Below the pieces are notes generated by a model. The model did not search any database. It had not been told where the DNA came from and saw only the letters and a program-made list of their open reading frames with translations. A stretch of 64,000 bases of DNA from assembly GCF_004122735.1 (NCBI RefSeq), contig NZ_SDIF01000028.1, forward strand, positions 1 through 64,000. The letters are read 5' to 3'. The position numbers and the translations under genes were made by a program. Below, in pieces: positions 50,452-59,821 of this stretch; the stretch's first letter is position 1; each line of letters opens with the position of its first letter. The DNA is from Streptomyces sioyaensis. Lineage in GTDB: Bacteria; Actinomycetota; Actinomycetes; Streptomycetales; Streptomycetaceae.

Positions 50452-51294
50452 ATGACGAACGATTTCAACCGGCGGATCATCGAAGAGTTCCGTGCCCACG
50501 GCGGACGGGTCGGTGGGCCCTTCGAGGGCGGCCGCCTGCTGTTGCTGACCACTACCGGTGCCCGGTCCGGCGCCCCGCACACCACCCCGCTCGGCTATCT
50601 TCCCGACGGCGGCGGACGCGTCCTGGTCATCGCCTCGGCCGCCGGGGCGCCCCGGCACCCGGCCTGGTTCCACAACCTGGTGGCCAACCCCCGTGTCACG
50701 GTCGAGGCCGGCGTCTTCACCTACGAAGCGCGGGCTGTCGTCCTGGAGGGGGCCGAACGCGACCGTGCCTTCGCCCGCGCGGCCGAGGCCGATCCCGGAT
50801 GGTCCGCCTATCAGGCCCGGACCGAGCGGGTGCTCCCCGTGGTGGCCCTGCAGGAAATCCCCGCGGGGCCGCCGAATATCGCCGCTGCGTCGCCAGGTGC
50901 CGCGCTCAAGGCCGTGCACGACGGATTCCGGCGGGAACTCGACCTGATCCGCAAGGAAATCGCCGCATCGGGTCCCGGCCTCGGCGCCCAGCTCCGGATG
51001 AATTGCCTGACGCTCTGCCAGGGGCTGCACAATCACCACACCGGCGAGGACGCCGGAATGTTTCCGATGCTCGGCCGGCACCATCCCGAGCTCGCGCCGG
51101 CCCTGGAACGGATGCGGCAGGAACACGAGAAACTCGCCCTGCTTCTCCATGAATTGCAGGGGGTCATCTCCGCGAAGGACGCGGATCCGCAGCGGGCGCT
51201 CGCCGAGGTCGAGCGGCTGACCGGGGAGGTGGAGAACCATCTGGCGTACGAGGAGGAGCAGTTGATACCCGTCCTTGATGGGCCGTCCTGCTGA
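50452..51294 (+). CDS. Deazaflavin-dependent nitroreductase-hemerythrin fusion
   Basis: The product is 280 residues with two domains. Residues 1-130 form a split-barrel of the Ddn/F420-dependent nitroreductase family (LLLLTTTGARSGAPHTTPLGYL, then HPAWFHNLVANPRVTVE). Residues about 150-280 are a hemerythrin/HHE four-helix domain: HNHHTGEDAGMFPML, RMRQEHEKLALLL and ENHLAYEEEQLIPVL carry the His/Glu iron ligands. The N-terminal half would bind F420 and reduce quinones or nitro compounds; the other could bind a di-iron/oxygen centre. The ATG has GGAGA upstream. The pairing suggests redox or oxygen-stress handling, which is an inference. Confidence 0.88.
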   Translation: MTNDFNRRIIEEFRAHGGRVGGPFEGGRLLLLTTTGARSGAPHTTPLGYLPDGGGRVLVIASAAGAPRHPAWFHNLVANPRVTVEAGVFTYEARAVVLEGAERDRAFARAAEADPGWSAYQARTERVLPVVALQEIPAGPPNIAAASPGAALKAVHDGFRRELDLIRKEIAASGPGLGAQLRMNCLTLCQGLHNHHTGEDAGMFPMLGRHHPELAPALERMRQEHEKLALLLHELQGVISAKDADPQRALAEVERLTGEVENHLAYEEEQLIPVLDGPSC

Positions 51295-51324
51295 GACCGG
51301 GCTCCGCCGGGCGGCTCACGGCGG

Positions 51325-52887
51325 TCAGATCGCGCCGTCGTGGCCCGCCCAGTACGGATCCCGCAGTTGCCGCTTGAAGAGTTTTCCCGACTCGTCGCGC
51401 GGCAGCCGCTCCTCGAAGACCACGGCCCGGGGCACCTTGTACCCGGCGAGGCGCGCGGCGACATGCGCGCGTACCTCCTCGGCGCTGAGCACCACACCGG
51501 GTTCGGTCTGCAGATGCGCGGCGAGGGTTTCGCCGAACTCCTCGTCGGGGATGCCGAAGACCGCCGCGTCACAGACCCCGTCGAGGGCCAGCAGGCAGCC
51601 CTCGATCTCGGCGGGGTAGATGTTGACGCCGCCGGAGATGACCATGTCGTGGCGGCGGTCGCTGAGGTAGAGATAGCCGTCCGCGTCGAGCTGGCCGATG
51701 TCGCCGATGGTGACGTACCCGGGCAGGCCCGGCGCTTCCATGGCGGCGCGCCGGTCCGGGTCGCCGAGGTAGGTGAACCGGGGCCAGTCGTCGCCCGGTT
51801 TGAGGTAGATGTCGCCGGTGGCGCCGGCCGGCAGCGGCGTTCCGTCGGGGCCGAGGACCGCGACGGCGCAGGTGCCGGTGGCCCGTCCGACGGTGCCGGG
51901 ATGGGCCAGCCACTCCGCGCTGTCGCACCATGTCACGGCGCCGGTCTCGCTGCCGCCGTAGTACTCCCGAAGGACCGGTCCCAGCCAGTCGATCATGGCG
52001 TGTTTGACATGGGGCGGGCAGGGCGCCGCGGCGTGGACGACGGAGGTGAGCGAGGACAGGTCGTAGCGCTCGCGGACGTCCTTGGGCAGTCGCAGCAGCC
52101 GGACGAACATCGTGGGGACGACCTGCACCTGCTCGATGCGGTGGCGGGCGATCAGCCGCAGGAACTCCTCGGCGTCGAACCGCGGCATCAGGGTGATGTC
52201 CAGCCCGGCCGCGAGGGCGAGGACGGCATGCTGACTGGGCGAGGCGTGGTAGAGCGGGGCGGGGATGAGCGTGCGGCCGCCGGGAGCGACGGCGAAGTAC
52301 TCCAGGAACCGCTGCACCGCTTCGTCGAGCCGGTCCTGGGCGACCGGTTCGCGCAGCACCCCCTTGGGGCGTCCGGTGGTTCCGGAGCTGTAGATGACGG
52401 TGGGCGGGTGCTCCCCGGCGGTCCGTTCGAGCGGTGGATGGCCGGCCAGCCAGGGGTCGAGCAGTGGATGGTCCCCGGTGGGGGCGGGTGCCTCGAACCC
52501 GCAGGCGGCCGCGACGCCGGCAGGGACGGCGGCCTCGACGATCCGTACGCCCTCGGGGAGCACCGCTCGCACGCCGGCCAGCAGGTCGGTGTGCACGAAG
52601 ACGACCTTGCTGCCGCTGTCGCTGAGCACATGGCTCAGTTCGTGCTGCCGGAAGTGCCAGTTCACGGGCACCGCCGAAACGCCGAGCAGGGCGGCAGCAG
52701 CGGTGATCTCCAGGTGGGCGGGCTCGTTGCGCATCACGACGGCGATCCGGTCGCCGGGCTCCACGCCCGCTTCCCGCAGGCCGGTGGCGATCCGCGCCGC
52801 ACGGTCGAGGAAGGCCGGATAGTCGCGTTCGTGGCCGGCACAGCGGATGGCCGGGGTGCCGGCGGCGGACGGGACGACGGCTTCCAT
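51325..52887 (-). CDS. AMP-forming acyl-CoA synthetase
   Basis: The product is 520 residues in the ANL superfamily. It has the P-loop-like VIYSSGTTGRPKGVLRE, the adenylation motif REYYGGSETG, TIGDIGQLDADGYLYLSDR and the C-terminal NIYPAEIEGCLLA with PRDESGKLFKRQLRD (catalytic Lys). It activates a carboxylic acid to acyl-AMP and then acyl-CoA. The ATG at 52887 has GGAGG five bases before it and is preferred to the ATG at 52920, which has none. The gene is monocistronic as far as seen, convergent with the nitroreductase-hemerythrin gene. Substrate is unknown. Confidence 0.9.
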   Translation of the reverse strand: MEAVVPSAAGTPAIRCAGHERDYPAFLDRAARIATGLREAGVEPGDRIAVVMRNEPAHLEITAAAALLGVSAVPVNWHFRQHELSHVLSDSGSKVVFVHTDLLAGVRAVLPEGVRIVEAAVPAGVAAACGFEAPAPTGDHPLLDPWLAGHPPLERTAGEHPPTVIYSSGTTGRPKGVLREPVAQDRLDEAVQRFLEYFAVAPGGRTLIPAPLYHASPSQHAVLALAAGLDITLMPRFDAEEFLRLIARHRIEQVQVVPTMFVRLLRLPKDVRERYDLSSLTSVVHAAAPCPPHVKHAMIDWLGPVLREYYGGSETGAVTWCDSAEWLAHPGTVGRATGTCAVAVLGPDGTPLPAGATGDIYLKPGDDWPRFTYLGDPDRRAAMEAPGLPGYVTIGDIGQLDADGYLYLSDRRHDMVISGGVNIYPAEIEGCLLALDGVCDAAVFGIPDEEFGETLAAHLQTEPGVVLSAEEVRAHVAARLAGYKVPRAVVFEERLPRDESGKLFKRQLRDPYWAGHDGAI

Positions 52888-53218
52888 GGTGCCTCCAGTG
52901 AGTGCGACCTGGCCGCTCATTGAACCGTCACGTCCCGTAGTCCGCCAGGGTGTTGAGCGCGGGCCGACGGCCCAAACGCCGACTTCCGGTCAGCTCTGCG
53001 GCCACCGGCCCCGCTTGTCCCGGCCACTCACACCACCCTTCCCCTGAGATCCGAGGTCTCACGGCACTTCCCCGAACAACTCCCCCAACTCCCGCCCTTT
53101 TCCTGCAAGATGCTCCGATGTTTGTCGCGTACGAGGTCTTCCGGTCGGGTGCCGGGGCCTGCACCATGCGGGTGGCACAGGAGGCACGTACGTGACCAAC
53201 TGACCCGAGGAGCGAGCG
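52888..53218. other. Divergent intergenic region before the fucosidase
   Basis: There are 331 bases between the divergent acyl-CoA synthetase and GH29 genes. Apart from the GAGGAG ribosome binding site of the fucosidase at the right end, no operator or gene is recognised. Confidence 0.4.
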
Positions 53219-55048
53219 ATGCACAGCCGCACCAGACCGTTCCGGCTGCTGGGAATCGCGGGGGTGCTGGGCGCCCTGCTGCTGCCCGCCGGCGGCCCCG
53301 TGGCCGCGGCGCAGCCCCCGCCCCGGCCCGCCGCCGGCCCCGGCACCAACCACGCGACCGACGACCCCTTCACCGCACCGCGCACCGCGTGGTGGCGGCA
53401 GGGCCGCTTCGGACTGTTCCTCCACTTCGGCGCGTACTCGAACCTGGAGGGCGAATACACCCGGCCCGACGGCACGGTGTGCCGCAACGCGGAGTGGATC
53501 AAGCGGGAGTGCCGGATCCCCGACGAGGCGTACGAGCGGCAGGCCGCCACCTTCGACCCGTCCGCCTTCGACGCCGAGGCGATCGTGCGGGCAGCGAAGG
53601 ATGCCGGGCAGCGCTATATCGTCATCACGGCCAAGCACCACGACGGCTATGCGATGTGGCCGACGAAGCAGAACACCTGGAATCTGCGGGACCACTCCGC
53701 CTTCGACCCGCACCGCGACCTCCTCGCCGAGTTGAAGAAGGCCGCCGACGCCGCCGGGCTCAAACTGGGCTTCTACTACTCGATCTGGGACTGGCACGAC
53801 CCGGACTTCGCCGCTCCCGAGACCTTCCCGCGCTACAAAAAACGGATGTACGGCCAGCTCAAGGAGCTGATCGACAACTACGACCCGGCGCTGCTGTGGT
53901 TCGACGGCGAGTGGGACACGGACAACCCCGCCAACCACTGGTCACGCCGGGACGGTGCGGATCTCCAGGCGTATCTGCACGCCCTGAACCCTCGCCTGAT
54001 CGTCAACAACCGCGTCGGCAAACGCGAGCTGGTCGACGGTGACTTCGGCACGCCGGAGCAGGAGATCCCCGCGGAGCCGGTCGACGGGCAGCTGTGGGAG
54101 AGCTGTATGACGCTCAACGACCACTGGGGCTTCGCCAGGTACGACAGCAATTGGAAGTCTCCGGCCACCGTGGTGCGCAATCTGCTGGAGGTGGCGAGCC
54201 GCGGCGGCAACTACCTGCTCAACGTGGGCCCGGACCGGCTCGGGCGGCTCCCGCAGCCGGCCGTCGACCGGCTGCGCGCGACCGGCCGGTGGCTGGACGC
54301 GCACGGCCAGGGCGCCGCGGTCCACGGCGCCGGGCACACCGGGCTGGTGGCGGCCCCGTCCTGGGGCGCGGTCTCCCGCCGCGGCAACGAGCTGTACGCC
54401 TCCGTCACCTCCTGGCCGGCCGCCGGCTCCGCTCTCCACCTCGCCGCCAGGAGCCCGTTCGCGATCACCGCGGCCCGGGTGCTGGGCAGTTCGCAGCAGG
54501 TGAAGGTCACCCCGGCCGGGGACGGCTTCGACCTCACCCCGTCCGGCCCCTCCCCCGATCCGCTCGCGAGCGTCATCCGGCTCACGATCCGGCCGCCGGC
54601 CGCCGCGCCCGCCGGCACCGGCACCGGACTGACGGCGCAGAGCTGGGCGAACGACTCCTTCACCGGTCCGCCCGCGGTGACCACCGTCGACCCGACGGTG
54701 AACAAGTCCTACCGCTTCGACGGCTCACCGGACCCGACGATCCCCGCCGATCACTTCAGCAACCGCTGGACCGGCAGCATCCAGCCGCGCTTCGACGAGA
54801 CCTACACCTTCACCACGGTCTCCGACGACACGGTGCGGTTGTGGATCGACGGCACCTTGGTGATCGACAACCGCACCCCGCACGGCCCGAAGGCCGACAA
54901 GGGAACGGTCACGCTGCAGGCCGGACACCGGCACCGCATCCGGATCGACCACACGGAACAGACCGGCGAGGCCTATCTGAAGCTCCTGTGGTCCAGCCCC
55001 AGCCAGTCCCAGCAGATCGTGCCGCAGCGTCAGCTGTACGCCGACTGA
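53219..55048 (+). CDS. Secreted GH29 alpha-L-fucosidase with PA14 domain
   Basis: The product is 609 residues with a Sec signal peptide (residues 1-31, VAAAQ). The GH29 barrel covers about 45-370: GLFLHFGAYS, YIVITAKHHDGYAMWP, GFYYSIWDWHDPD and LLWFDGEWDTDN, where the Asp of WFDGEWD is the expected nucleophile. A beta-sandwich follows, then from about 465 a PA14-like domain (TAQSWANDSF, FSNRWTGSIQP, VRLWIDGTLVIDN), a sugar-binding module. It removes terminal fucose from glycans outside the cell. GAGGAG precedes the ATG. A long hairpin lies 210 bases downstream. Confidence 0.92.
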   Translation: MHSRTRPFRLLGIAGVLGALLLPAGGPVAAAQPPPRPAAGPGTNHATDDPFTAPRTAWWRQGRFGLFLHFGAYSNLEGEYTRPDGTVCRNAEWIKRECRIPDEAYERQAATFDPSAFDAEAIVRAAKDAGQRYIVITAKHHDGYAMWPTKQNTWNLRDHSAFDPHRDLLAELKKAADAAGLKLGFYYSIWDWHDPDFAAPETFPRYKKRMYGQLKELIDNYDPALLWFDGEWDTDNPANHWSRRDGADLQAYLHALNPRLIVNNRVGKRELVDGDFGTPEQEIPAEPVDGQLWESCMTLNDHWGFARYDSNWKSPATVVRNLLEVASRGGNYLLNVGPDRLGRLPQPAVDRLRATGRWLDAHGQGAAVHGAGHTGLVAAPSWGAVSRRGNELYASVTSWPAAGSALHLAARSPFAITAARVLGSSQQVKVTPAGDGFDLTPSGPSPDPLASVIRLTIRPPAAAPAGTGTGLTAQSWANDSFTGPPAVTTVDPTVNKSYRFDGSPDPTIPADHFSNRWTGSIQPRFDETYTFTTVSDDTVRLWIDGTLVIDNRTPHGPKADKGTVTLQAGHRHRIRIDHTEQTGEAYLKLLWSSPSQSQQIVPQRQLYAD

Positions 55049-55258
55049 CCGCGACCGTACCGGGGCGTACGGGCCGATCACGACGGGCGCCGGGCGACGG
55101 CGACGAACGCTCCGGCCGGTGGGCGGAACCCCCGCGCCCCCGGTTGGGCCGTTCGGGTCAAGGCGGCCGAGCGGTGGCGGGCCCCCCACTGGTAAGGGAC
55201 GGCGTACCGCTCCCGGCGGTGGACGGGCACGACGACGGCCGGTGCCGCGCAAGCTCGG

Positions 55259-55308
55259 GCGCCGGCCCCGACCCCCGAAGGAACGGGCCCGGGGGTCGGG
55301 GCCGGCGC
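55259..55308. terminator. 19-bp perfect stem terminator
   Basis: GCGCCGGCCCCGACCCCCG (55259-55277) pairs without mismatch with its inverse at 55290-55308 over a 12-base loop. It separates the fucosidase gene from the convergent small gene and can end both. Confidence 0.8.
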
Positions 55309-55321
55309 AAGGATCAGCCGG

Positions 55322-55507
55322 TCAGTCGATGCCGCGGAAGATATTGGGCTCGGCGGGGTCGTCCTCGCAGCCGGCCAGACGGACCGGGGCACAGCGATCC
55401 CAGGCTTCCAGGTTGCGGACTTCCTTGATCCGGCCTGGCCGCTCGCCCTGCTTCAAACGGGGCTGCTTGTGTTGAGCCTTGCGCAAAGCCACCACGCACT
55501 CCTTCAT
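55322..55507 (-). CDS. Possible small protein (61 aa), unknown
   Basis: The product is 61 residues from ATG 55507. It is basic in its first half (LRKAQHKQPRLKQGERPGR) and acidic at its end (GCEDDPAEPNIFRGID), with G/C-biased third positions, which favours a real gene. There is no clear ribosome binding site; the same frame is open upstream to 55714, and a GTG at 55543 is an alternative start. It ends 13 bases from a terminator hairpin on its 3' side. No family is recognised. Confidence 0.45.
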   Translation of the reverse strand: MKECVVALRKAQHKQPRLKQGERPGRIKEVRNLEAWDRCAPVRLAGCEDDPAEPNIFRGID

Positions 55508-55906
55508 CGAGGTATTGGTCTGACGCGGTGGCGCCGTATTCACAAACCGGGAGGTCAGCCAAGGTTTGTGGCGTTCCCGCGACGGGCCAATGGTGTTGGC
55601 GTCTCCCAGAAAGGTCGTCCGTCGACCCTCAGAGTAACTACGCCGCACGCGGCGCGCTCGACGTTTTCCAGCGAGAGGGGAATGCGTGAGCAAGGCGGAA
55701 AAACCACCCCCCATAAGCGGCGGGAAAACCGGCGGAATTTGTGATGCACATCACTCACCCGAACGGCCCTCACCGCACTCACCGCAACGGCTCTCGGGTT
55801 GCTGCATACGCCCCGATCCCTACGCTGGAGAGTGAGCGGGGGATACCGTCCGCCGAGGCCGCGCGCCGTGCCGCAGAGCGCGCGGCTCAGTGCTACCCAT
55901 GGGCGG
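55508..55906. other. Intergenic region upstream of the LMF-like gene
   Basis: About 400 bases lie between the small minus-strand gene and the chosen start of the membrane protein gene. The part 55640-55745 is AT-richer than average. It contains the CRP-like site at 55740-55755. Open frames here look like shadows. Confidence 0.4.
55740..55755. promoter_or_regulatory. CRP-like binding site
   Basis: TGTGATGCACATCACT matches the cAMP-receptor-protein consensus TGTGA-N6-TCACA at nine of ten specified bases, with a perfect GTGATG/CATCAC inner palindrome. It is about 150 bases before the LMF-like gene start. Streptomyces Crp uses GTG-N6-G-N-CAC-type sites, so regulation by Crp is plausible. Confidence 0.55.
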
Positions 55907-57331
55907 GTGGCATGGTTCTCGGATTCCGGTTACTGGCTCGGGCGGCTCGTCTTCCAGCGGATGCTGGCCGCGCTCTATCTGGTCGCGTTCCTCGCGGCGG
56001 TGCGCCAGTTCCGCGCGCTCATCGGTTCACGCGGCCTGTTGCCGGTGCCCGATTTTGTGGCGCGGGTGCCGTTCCGTGCGGCGCCCTCGGTCTTCCACTG
56101 GCACTACTCGGACCGCTTCTTCGCCCTCTGGTCGTGGTGCGGGGTCGCGCTGTCCGCGGCCGTGGTGGCGGGGGCCGCGGACGCCGTCCCGCTGTGGGCG
56201 GCGATGCTGATGTGGGCCGCACTGTGGGGGCTGTACCTGTCCATCGTGAACGTCGGGCAGACCTGGTACGGCTTCGGCTGGGAGTCGCTGCTGCTGGAGG
56301 CGGGCTCGCTGGCGGTGTTCCTCGGCAACGACGACACCGCTCCCCCGGTGCTGATCATGTGGCTGCTGCGCTGGGTGCTGTTCCGGGTGGAGTTCGGGGC
56401 CGGGCTGATCAAGATGCGCGGCGACAGCTGCTGGCGGGATCTGACCTGCCTGTACTACCACCACGAAACCCAGCCGATGCCCGGCCCGCTGAGCTGGTTC
56501 TTCCATCATCTGCCGCGGCCCCTCCACCGGGTCGAGACGGCCGCCAACCACGTCGCCCAACTCGCCGTTCCGGTCCTGCTGTTCACTCCGCAGCCGATTG
56601 CCGGCTGGGCCGCGGCCGCGATGGTCGTCACCCAGCTGTGGCTGGTGCTGTCCGGCAACTTCGCCTGGCTGAACTGGGTGACCATCGCGCTCGCCATGTC
56701 GGCCGCCGCCCCGCTGTGGGGCCGGCCGTCCGCGCCGCTCGCCGCGCCCCCCGTGTGGTTCGAGGTGCTGGTCCTGCTCGCCACCGCCGGTGTTCTCGTG
56801 CTCAGCTACCGGCCGGCGCGCAATCTCCTGACCCGGCAGCAGATGATGAACACGTCCTACGAGTCGCTGCATCTGGTCAATTCGTACGGCGCCTTCGGCA
56901 CGATCACCCGGGTGCGCCGGGAGATCGTGGTGGAGGGGACGGCGGACGCGGTGACCGGGCCACAGACCACCTGGCGTGCGTATGAGTTCCACGGCAAGCC
57001 GGGCGACGTGCGGCGGCTGCCCCGCCAGTTCGCGCCGTACCACCTGCGGCTGGACTGGCTGATGTGGTTCGCCGCGCTGTCGCCCGCCTATGCGCGGGCG
57101 TGGTTCGTGCCGTTCGTGGCGCGGCTGCTGGAGAACGACCGGGACACCCTGCGGCTGCTGCGCACCAATCCGTTCCCCGATCTGCCGCCGGCCCGGATCA
57201 GGGCCCGGGTCTTCCGCTACCGCTTCACGACGTGGCGGGAACTGCGGGAGACCGGAGCGTGGTGGCACCGGACCGAGGAGCGGGAGTTCCTGGCGCCGGT
57301 CGGGCGGTCAGCTCTGCACGGAAGGCGATGA
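55907..57331 (+). CDS. Lipase maturation factor-like membrane protein
   Basis: The product is about 474 residues with at least seven hydrophobic helices (LVFQRMLAALYLVAFLAAV, AAMLMWAALWGLYLSIV and others). It has GQTWYGFGWESLLLEAGSL, RVEFGAGLIKMRGDSCW and DLTCLYYHHETQPMP, all typical of lipase maturation factor (LMF1/HTTM-related) proteins, and a soluble C-terminal domain with YEFHGKPGDVRRLPRQFAPYHLRLDW. In animals LMF1 folds lipases; the bacterial role is unknown. GTG 55907 gives the conserved start; GTG or TTG codons upstream are possible. Its 3' end overlaps the convergent TPR gene by 107 bases. Confidence 0.8.
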   Translation: MAWFSDSGYWLGRLVFQRMLAALYLVAFLAAVRQFRALIGSRGLLPVPDFVARVPFRAAPSVFHWHYSDRFFALWSWCGVALSAAVVAGAADAVPLWAAMLMWAALWGLYLSIVNVGQTWYGFGWESLLLEAGSLAVFLGNDDTAPPVLIMWLLRWVLFRVEFGAGLIKMRGDSCWRDLTCLYYHHETQPMPGPLSWFFHHLPRPLHRVETAANHVAQLAVPVLLFTPQPIAGWAAAAMVVTQLWLVLSGNFAWLNWVTIALAMSAAAPLWGRPSAPLAAPPVWFEVLVLLATAGVLVLSYRPARNLLTRQQMMNTSYESLHLVNSYGAFGTITRVRREIVVEGTADAVTGPQTTWRAYEFHGKPGDVRRLPRQFAPYHLRLDWLMWFAALSPAYARAWFVPFVARLLENDRDTLRLLRTNPFPDLPPARIRARVFRYRFTTWRELRETGAWWHRTEEREFLAPVGRSALHGRR

Positions 57332-58313
57332 CCATCTCGCGGGCGTGACGCAGCCCGATCCTCGTGAAGTCCCGCTCCAGCGTGTCGAGTTCGGCCAGCG
57401 ACTCGTCCCGGTCGCGGCCCAGGCGGGCGCGGGACTTGACCAGGCCGAGGCGGGAGAGGGCCACCCCGCGCGGCTCCTGCATCTCGCTGAACTCCCGCAG
57501 CGCGAGGGAGTAGGTCTCGCGGGCGGACACGTACTGTCCGGCGCGGAAGAAGACGTTGGCGCGCATCTTGTGGTTGTAGGCGAGCGCGCTGGCCAGATCC
57601 ATGGTGCGGCAGATGGCCTCCGCCTCGGACAGCAGCGTCAGCGCCCGTTCCGTCTCACCCTGGACGGACAGGACATCGGCGACGCCGCGCAGCGACCAGG
57701 CGCGCCCGCGGGCGTCATCGGCGTCGGCGGCTATGCGGGCGGACTCCTCGAAGAGCTCCAGGGCCTTGTCGTAGTCGCCGGTGTTGCGGTGCATCTGGGC
57801 GATGCCCGACATCGCCCAGACCGTGTGGCGGGCCTCGCCGTGCTGTTGGGCCTGTGCGAGCAGTTCCTCATGGAGTTCGGCCACCGCCGCGTAGTCGCCC
57901 TGAATACGGCCGGTCTCGGCCAGGCCGGCGAGTGCATAGCCGTGGGCGAGACGGTCGCCGCTGCCCTCGGCCAGGGCGACGGCATGGGCGAGCAGCCGGC
58001 GGGCGAGCGGCAGGGTGCCGCACTGCCGGGCCAGGGTGCCGCCGCTCCACAGCGCCCAGGCCATGGCGCCGGGGTCATCGGCGGTGCGGGCGCTGCGGTA
58101 GCTCTCCCGCCAGGCGTGGCCCGCCTCGCTCACCCGGCCGAGCCGCCGGTTGGCCTCGGCGACCGCGAGCGCGGCCCGGGCCCGCTCCAGTGCGGTGCCC
58201 GCGTCGGCCTGTACACGACTCGCCGTGGCCAGCACCTCCTCGTAGGAGGAGTTCACGCCCAGGGCTGCGCCCAACTCGCCCTGATATTCCGGGGCGAATG
58301 CCTTGCCGTACAT
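57225..58313 (-). CDS. Tetratricopeptide-repeat protein
   Basis: The product is 362 residues, made of about seven TPR-like helical pairs (HTVWAMSGIAQMHRNTGDYDKALELFEES is one, cited here only by position 165-194). It has no membrane segment or enzymatic motif. TPR scaffolds mediate protein contacts and in Streptomyces are often attached to SARP or NB-ARC regulators; this one has only the repeats. GGGAGG is present ten bases before the ATG. The last 107 bases overlap the convergent LMF-like gene, so part of the C-terminal tail (Pro/Ala/Thr-rich) may be poorly conserved. Confidence 0.78.
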   Translation of the reverse strand: MYGKAFAPEYQGELGAALGVNSSYEEVLATASRVQADAGTALERARAALAVAEANRRLGRVSEAGHAWRESYRSARTADDPGAMAWALWSGGTLARQCGTLPLARRLLAHAVALAEGSGDRLAHGYALAGLAETGRIQGDYAAVAELHEELLAQAQQHGEARHTVWAMSGIAQMHRNTGDYDKALELFEESARIAADADDARGRAWSLRGVADVLSVQGETERALTLLSEAEAICRTMDLASALAYNHKMRANVFFRAGQYVSARETYSLALREFSEMQEPRGVALSRLGLVKSRARLGRDRDESLAELDTLERDFTRIGLRHAREMVIAFRAELTARPAPGTPAPRSGATTLRSPAVPATS

Positions 58314-58607
58314 ATATCCGTGGCCTCCCGATCATTTCCGAGCCTTGATCACAAACCTATGAGCGGGGAGGGGGCCGGCGAGTCCGTCCCTGTATGGGTT
58401 GTGCTGTACGACTGAAGTGCTACGGATGGGCTGATGGATCATCATGAGGGTGTAGGGGCAGGTCAGGGTCAACCGGCGTGCCCGGCGTCCGCCTTGGGGA
58501 CACACCGCGGCCGCGCACCGTCCCCGCTTGCCTCCGCAGGGCGGGACGGGCCACCCTTGCCACGACACCCGAGCACCGACCACCGCCGCCGAACACCGAG
58601 GTGTGGC

Positions 58608-59813
58608 ATGAGAGCAGCACGTACGGGGACGGCCGGGGCAGGGATCGGCCGCAGGCGGTTCCTGGGCGCCGCGGCAGGACTGACCGCGACCGCCGGGGCG
58701 GGTGCGGCGCTGCCGACGCGAGAGGACGCGCGGCCCGCACCCGCCACCCGCCGCCGCGTCCGCCGGCCCGCCGGCACCCGGCCGCTCTTCCTGGGGACGT
58801 ACACCTCCCAGCCGGGCGGCGGGACCGGCGTCGGAGTCGGCGCGTACGACACCACGACCGGGCGGATCACCACCACCGGGGTCGTGGCGGGGGTCGCCGA
58901 TCCCTCGTATCTCGCCATGGCGCCGTCCGGTCGCACCCTCTACGCGGTCGATGAGCAGGAGCAGGGCGCGGTGACCGCCATGGCGCTGCGGCCGGACAGC
59001 CCGCCCGTGGTGCTGGGGAGCCGGTCCACGGGCGGCGCCGGGCCGTGTCATCTGTCGGTGCATCCCGGCGGGCGCCGGCTGCTCAGTGCCAACTACCTCT
59101 CCGGCAGCGTGGCCGTGCACCCGATCGACCCGGCCACGGGCGCGCTGGGCGAGCGCACGGACCTGGTCACCCACTCCAGCCCGCCGCCCGGTCCCGGCCA
59201 GGACGGGCCGCATGCCCACCAGATCATCACCAGCCCGGACGGCCGGTACGTGCTGGCGGTCGACCTCGGCAACGACACCGTTTACACCTACCGGCTGGAG
59301 GAGCCGGCCGGACGGCTCGTCCAGGTGTCGGCGGCGGCGCTGCGGCCCGGCGCCGGCCCCCGGCATCTGACCTTTCATCCCTCCGGAGCCTTCGCCTATC
59401 TGGCGAACGAGGTCGACAACACGGTCGTGGTCTGCCGCTACGACTGCCGGACGGGGCGGCTGACGCCCGGTGCACCACAGTCCACGGGGACCGGCCCGGG
59501 CACCAGCTTTCCGGCGCAATTCCTGGTCACCCGGGACGGCCGCTTCGCCTATCTCGCCAATCGCGGTCACAACAGCCTCACCCGCTATGCCGTGGAGGCG
59601 GCAGGGGCACGGCTGCGGCTGCTGGACACCGTGCCGGTGGGCGGGGACTTCCCCCGGCAGATCGCCTTCTCGCCCGATCAGCGGTGGCTGTTCGCGGCGA
59701 ACCAGAAGTCCGGGTCGGTGACGGTGTTCTCGGTGGATGCCCGGACCGGGGCGCTGAGCAGCACCGGCGCGCCGTTCGTGGCCCCGGTCCCGGTGTGTGT
59801 GGTGCCGCTGTGA
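58608..59813 (+). CDS. Tat-exported lactonase-type beta-propeller
   Basis: The product is 401 residues. A twin-arginine signal (GRRRFLGAAAGLTATAGAGA) is followed by a seven-bladed propeller of the 6-phosphogluconolactonase/YkgB (Lactonase) family: FLGTYTSQPGGGTGVGVGAY, GPCHLSVHPGGRRLLSANY, DGPHAHQIITSPDGRYVLAV and GAGPRHLTFHPSGAFAYLAN. The cytosolic relatives open 6-phosphogluconolactone; an exported copy must act on another lactone or sugar product. ATG 58608 fits the signal peptide. The gene is followed closely by the convergent OCD-like gene. Confidence 0.88.
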   Translation: MRAARTGTAGAGIGRRRFLGAAAGLTATAGAGAALPTREDARPAPATRRRVRRPAGTRPLFLGTYTSQPGGGTGVGVGAYDTTTGRITTTGVVAGVADPSYLAMAPSGRTLYAVDEQEQGAVTAMALRPDSPPVVLGSRSTGGAGPCHLSVHPGGRRLLSANYLSGSVAVHPIDPATGALGERTDLVTHSSPPPGPGQDGPHAHQIITSPDGRYVLAVDLGNDTVYTYRLEEPAGRLVQVSAAALRPGAGPRHLTFHPSGAFAYLANEVDNTVVVCRYDCRTGRLTPGAPQSTGTGPGTSFPAQFLVTRDGRFAYLANRGHNSLTRYAVEAAGARLRLLDTVPVGGDFPRQIAFSPDQRWLFAANQKSGSVTVFSVDARTGALSSTGAPFVAPVPVCVVPL

Positions 59814-59821
59814 GGGCGGGT

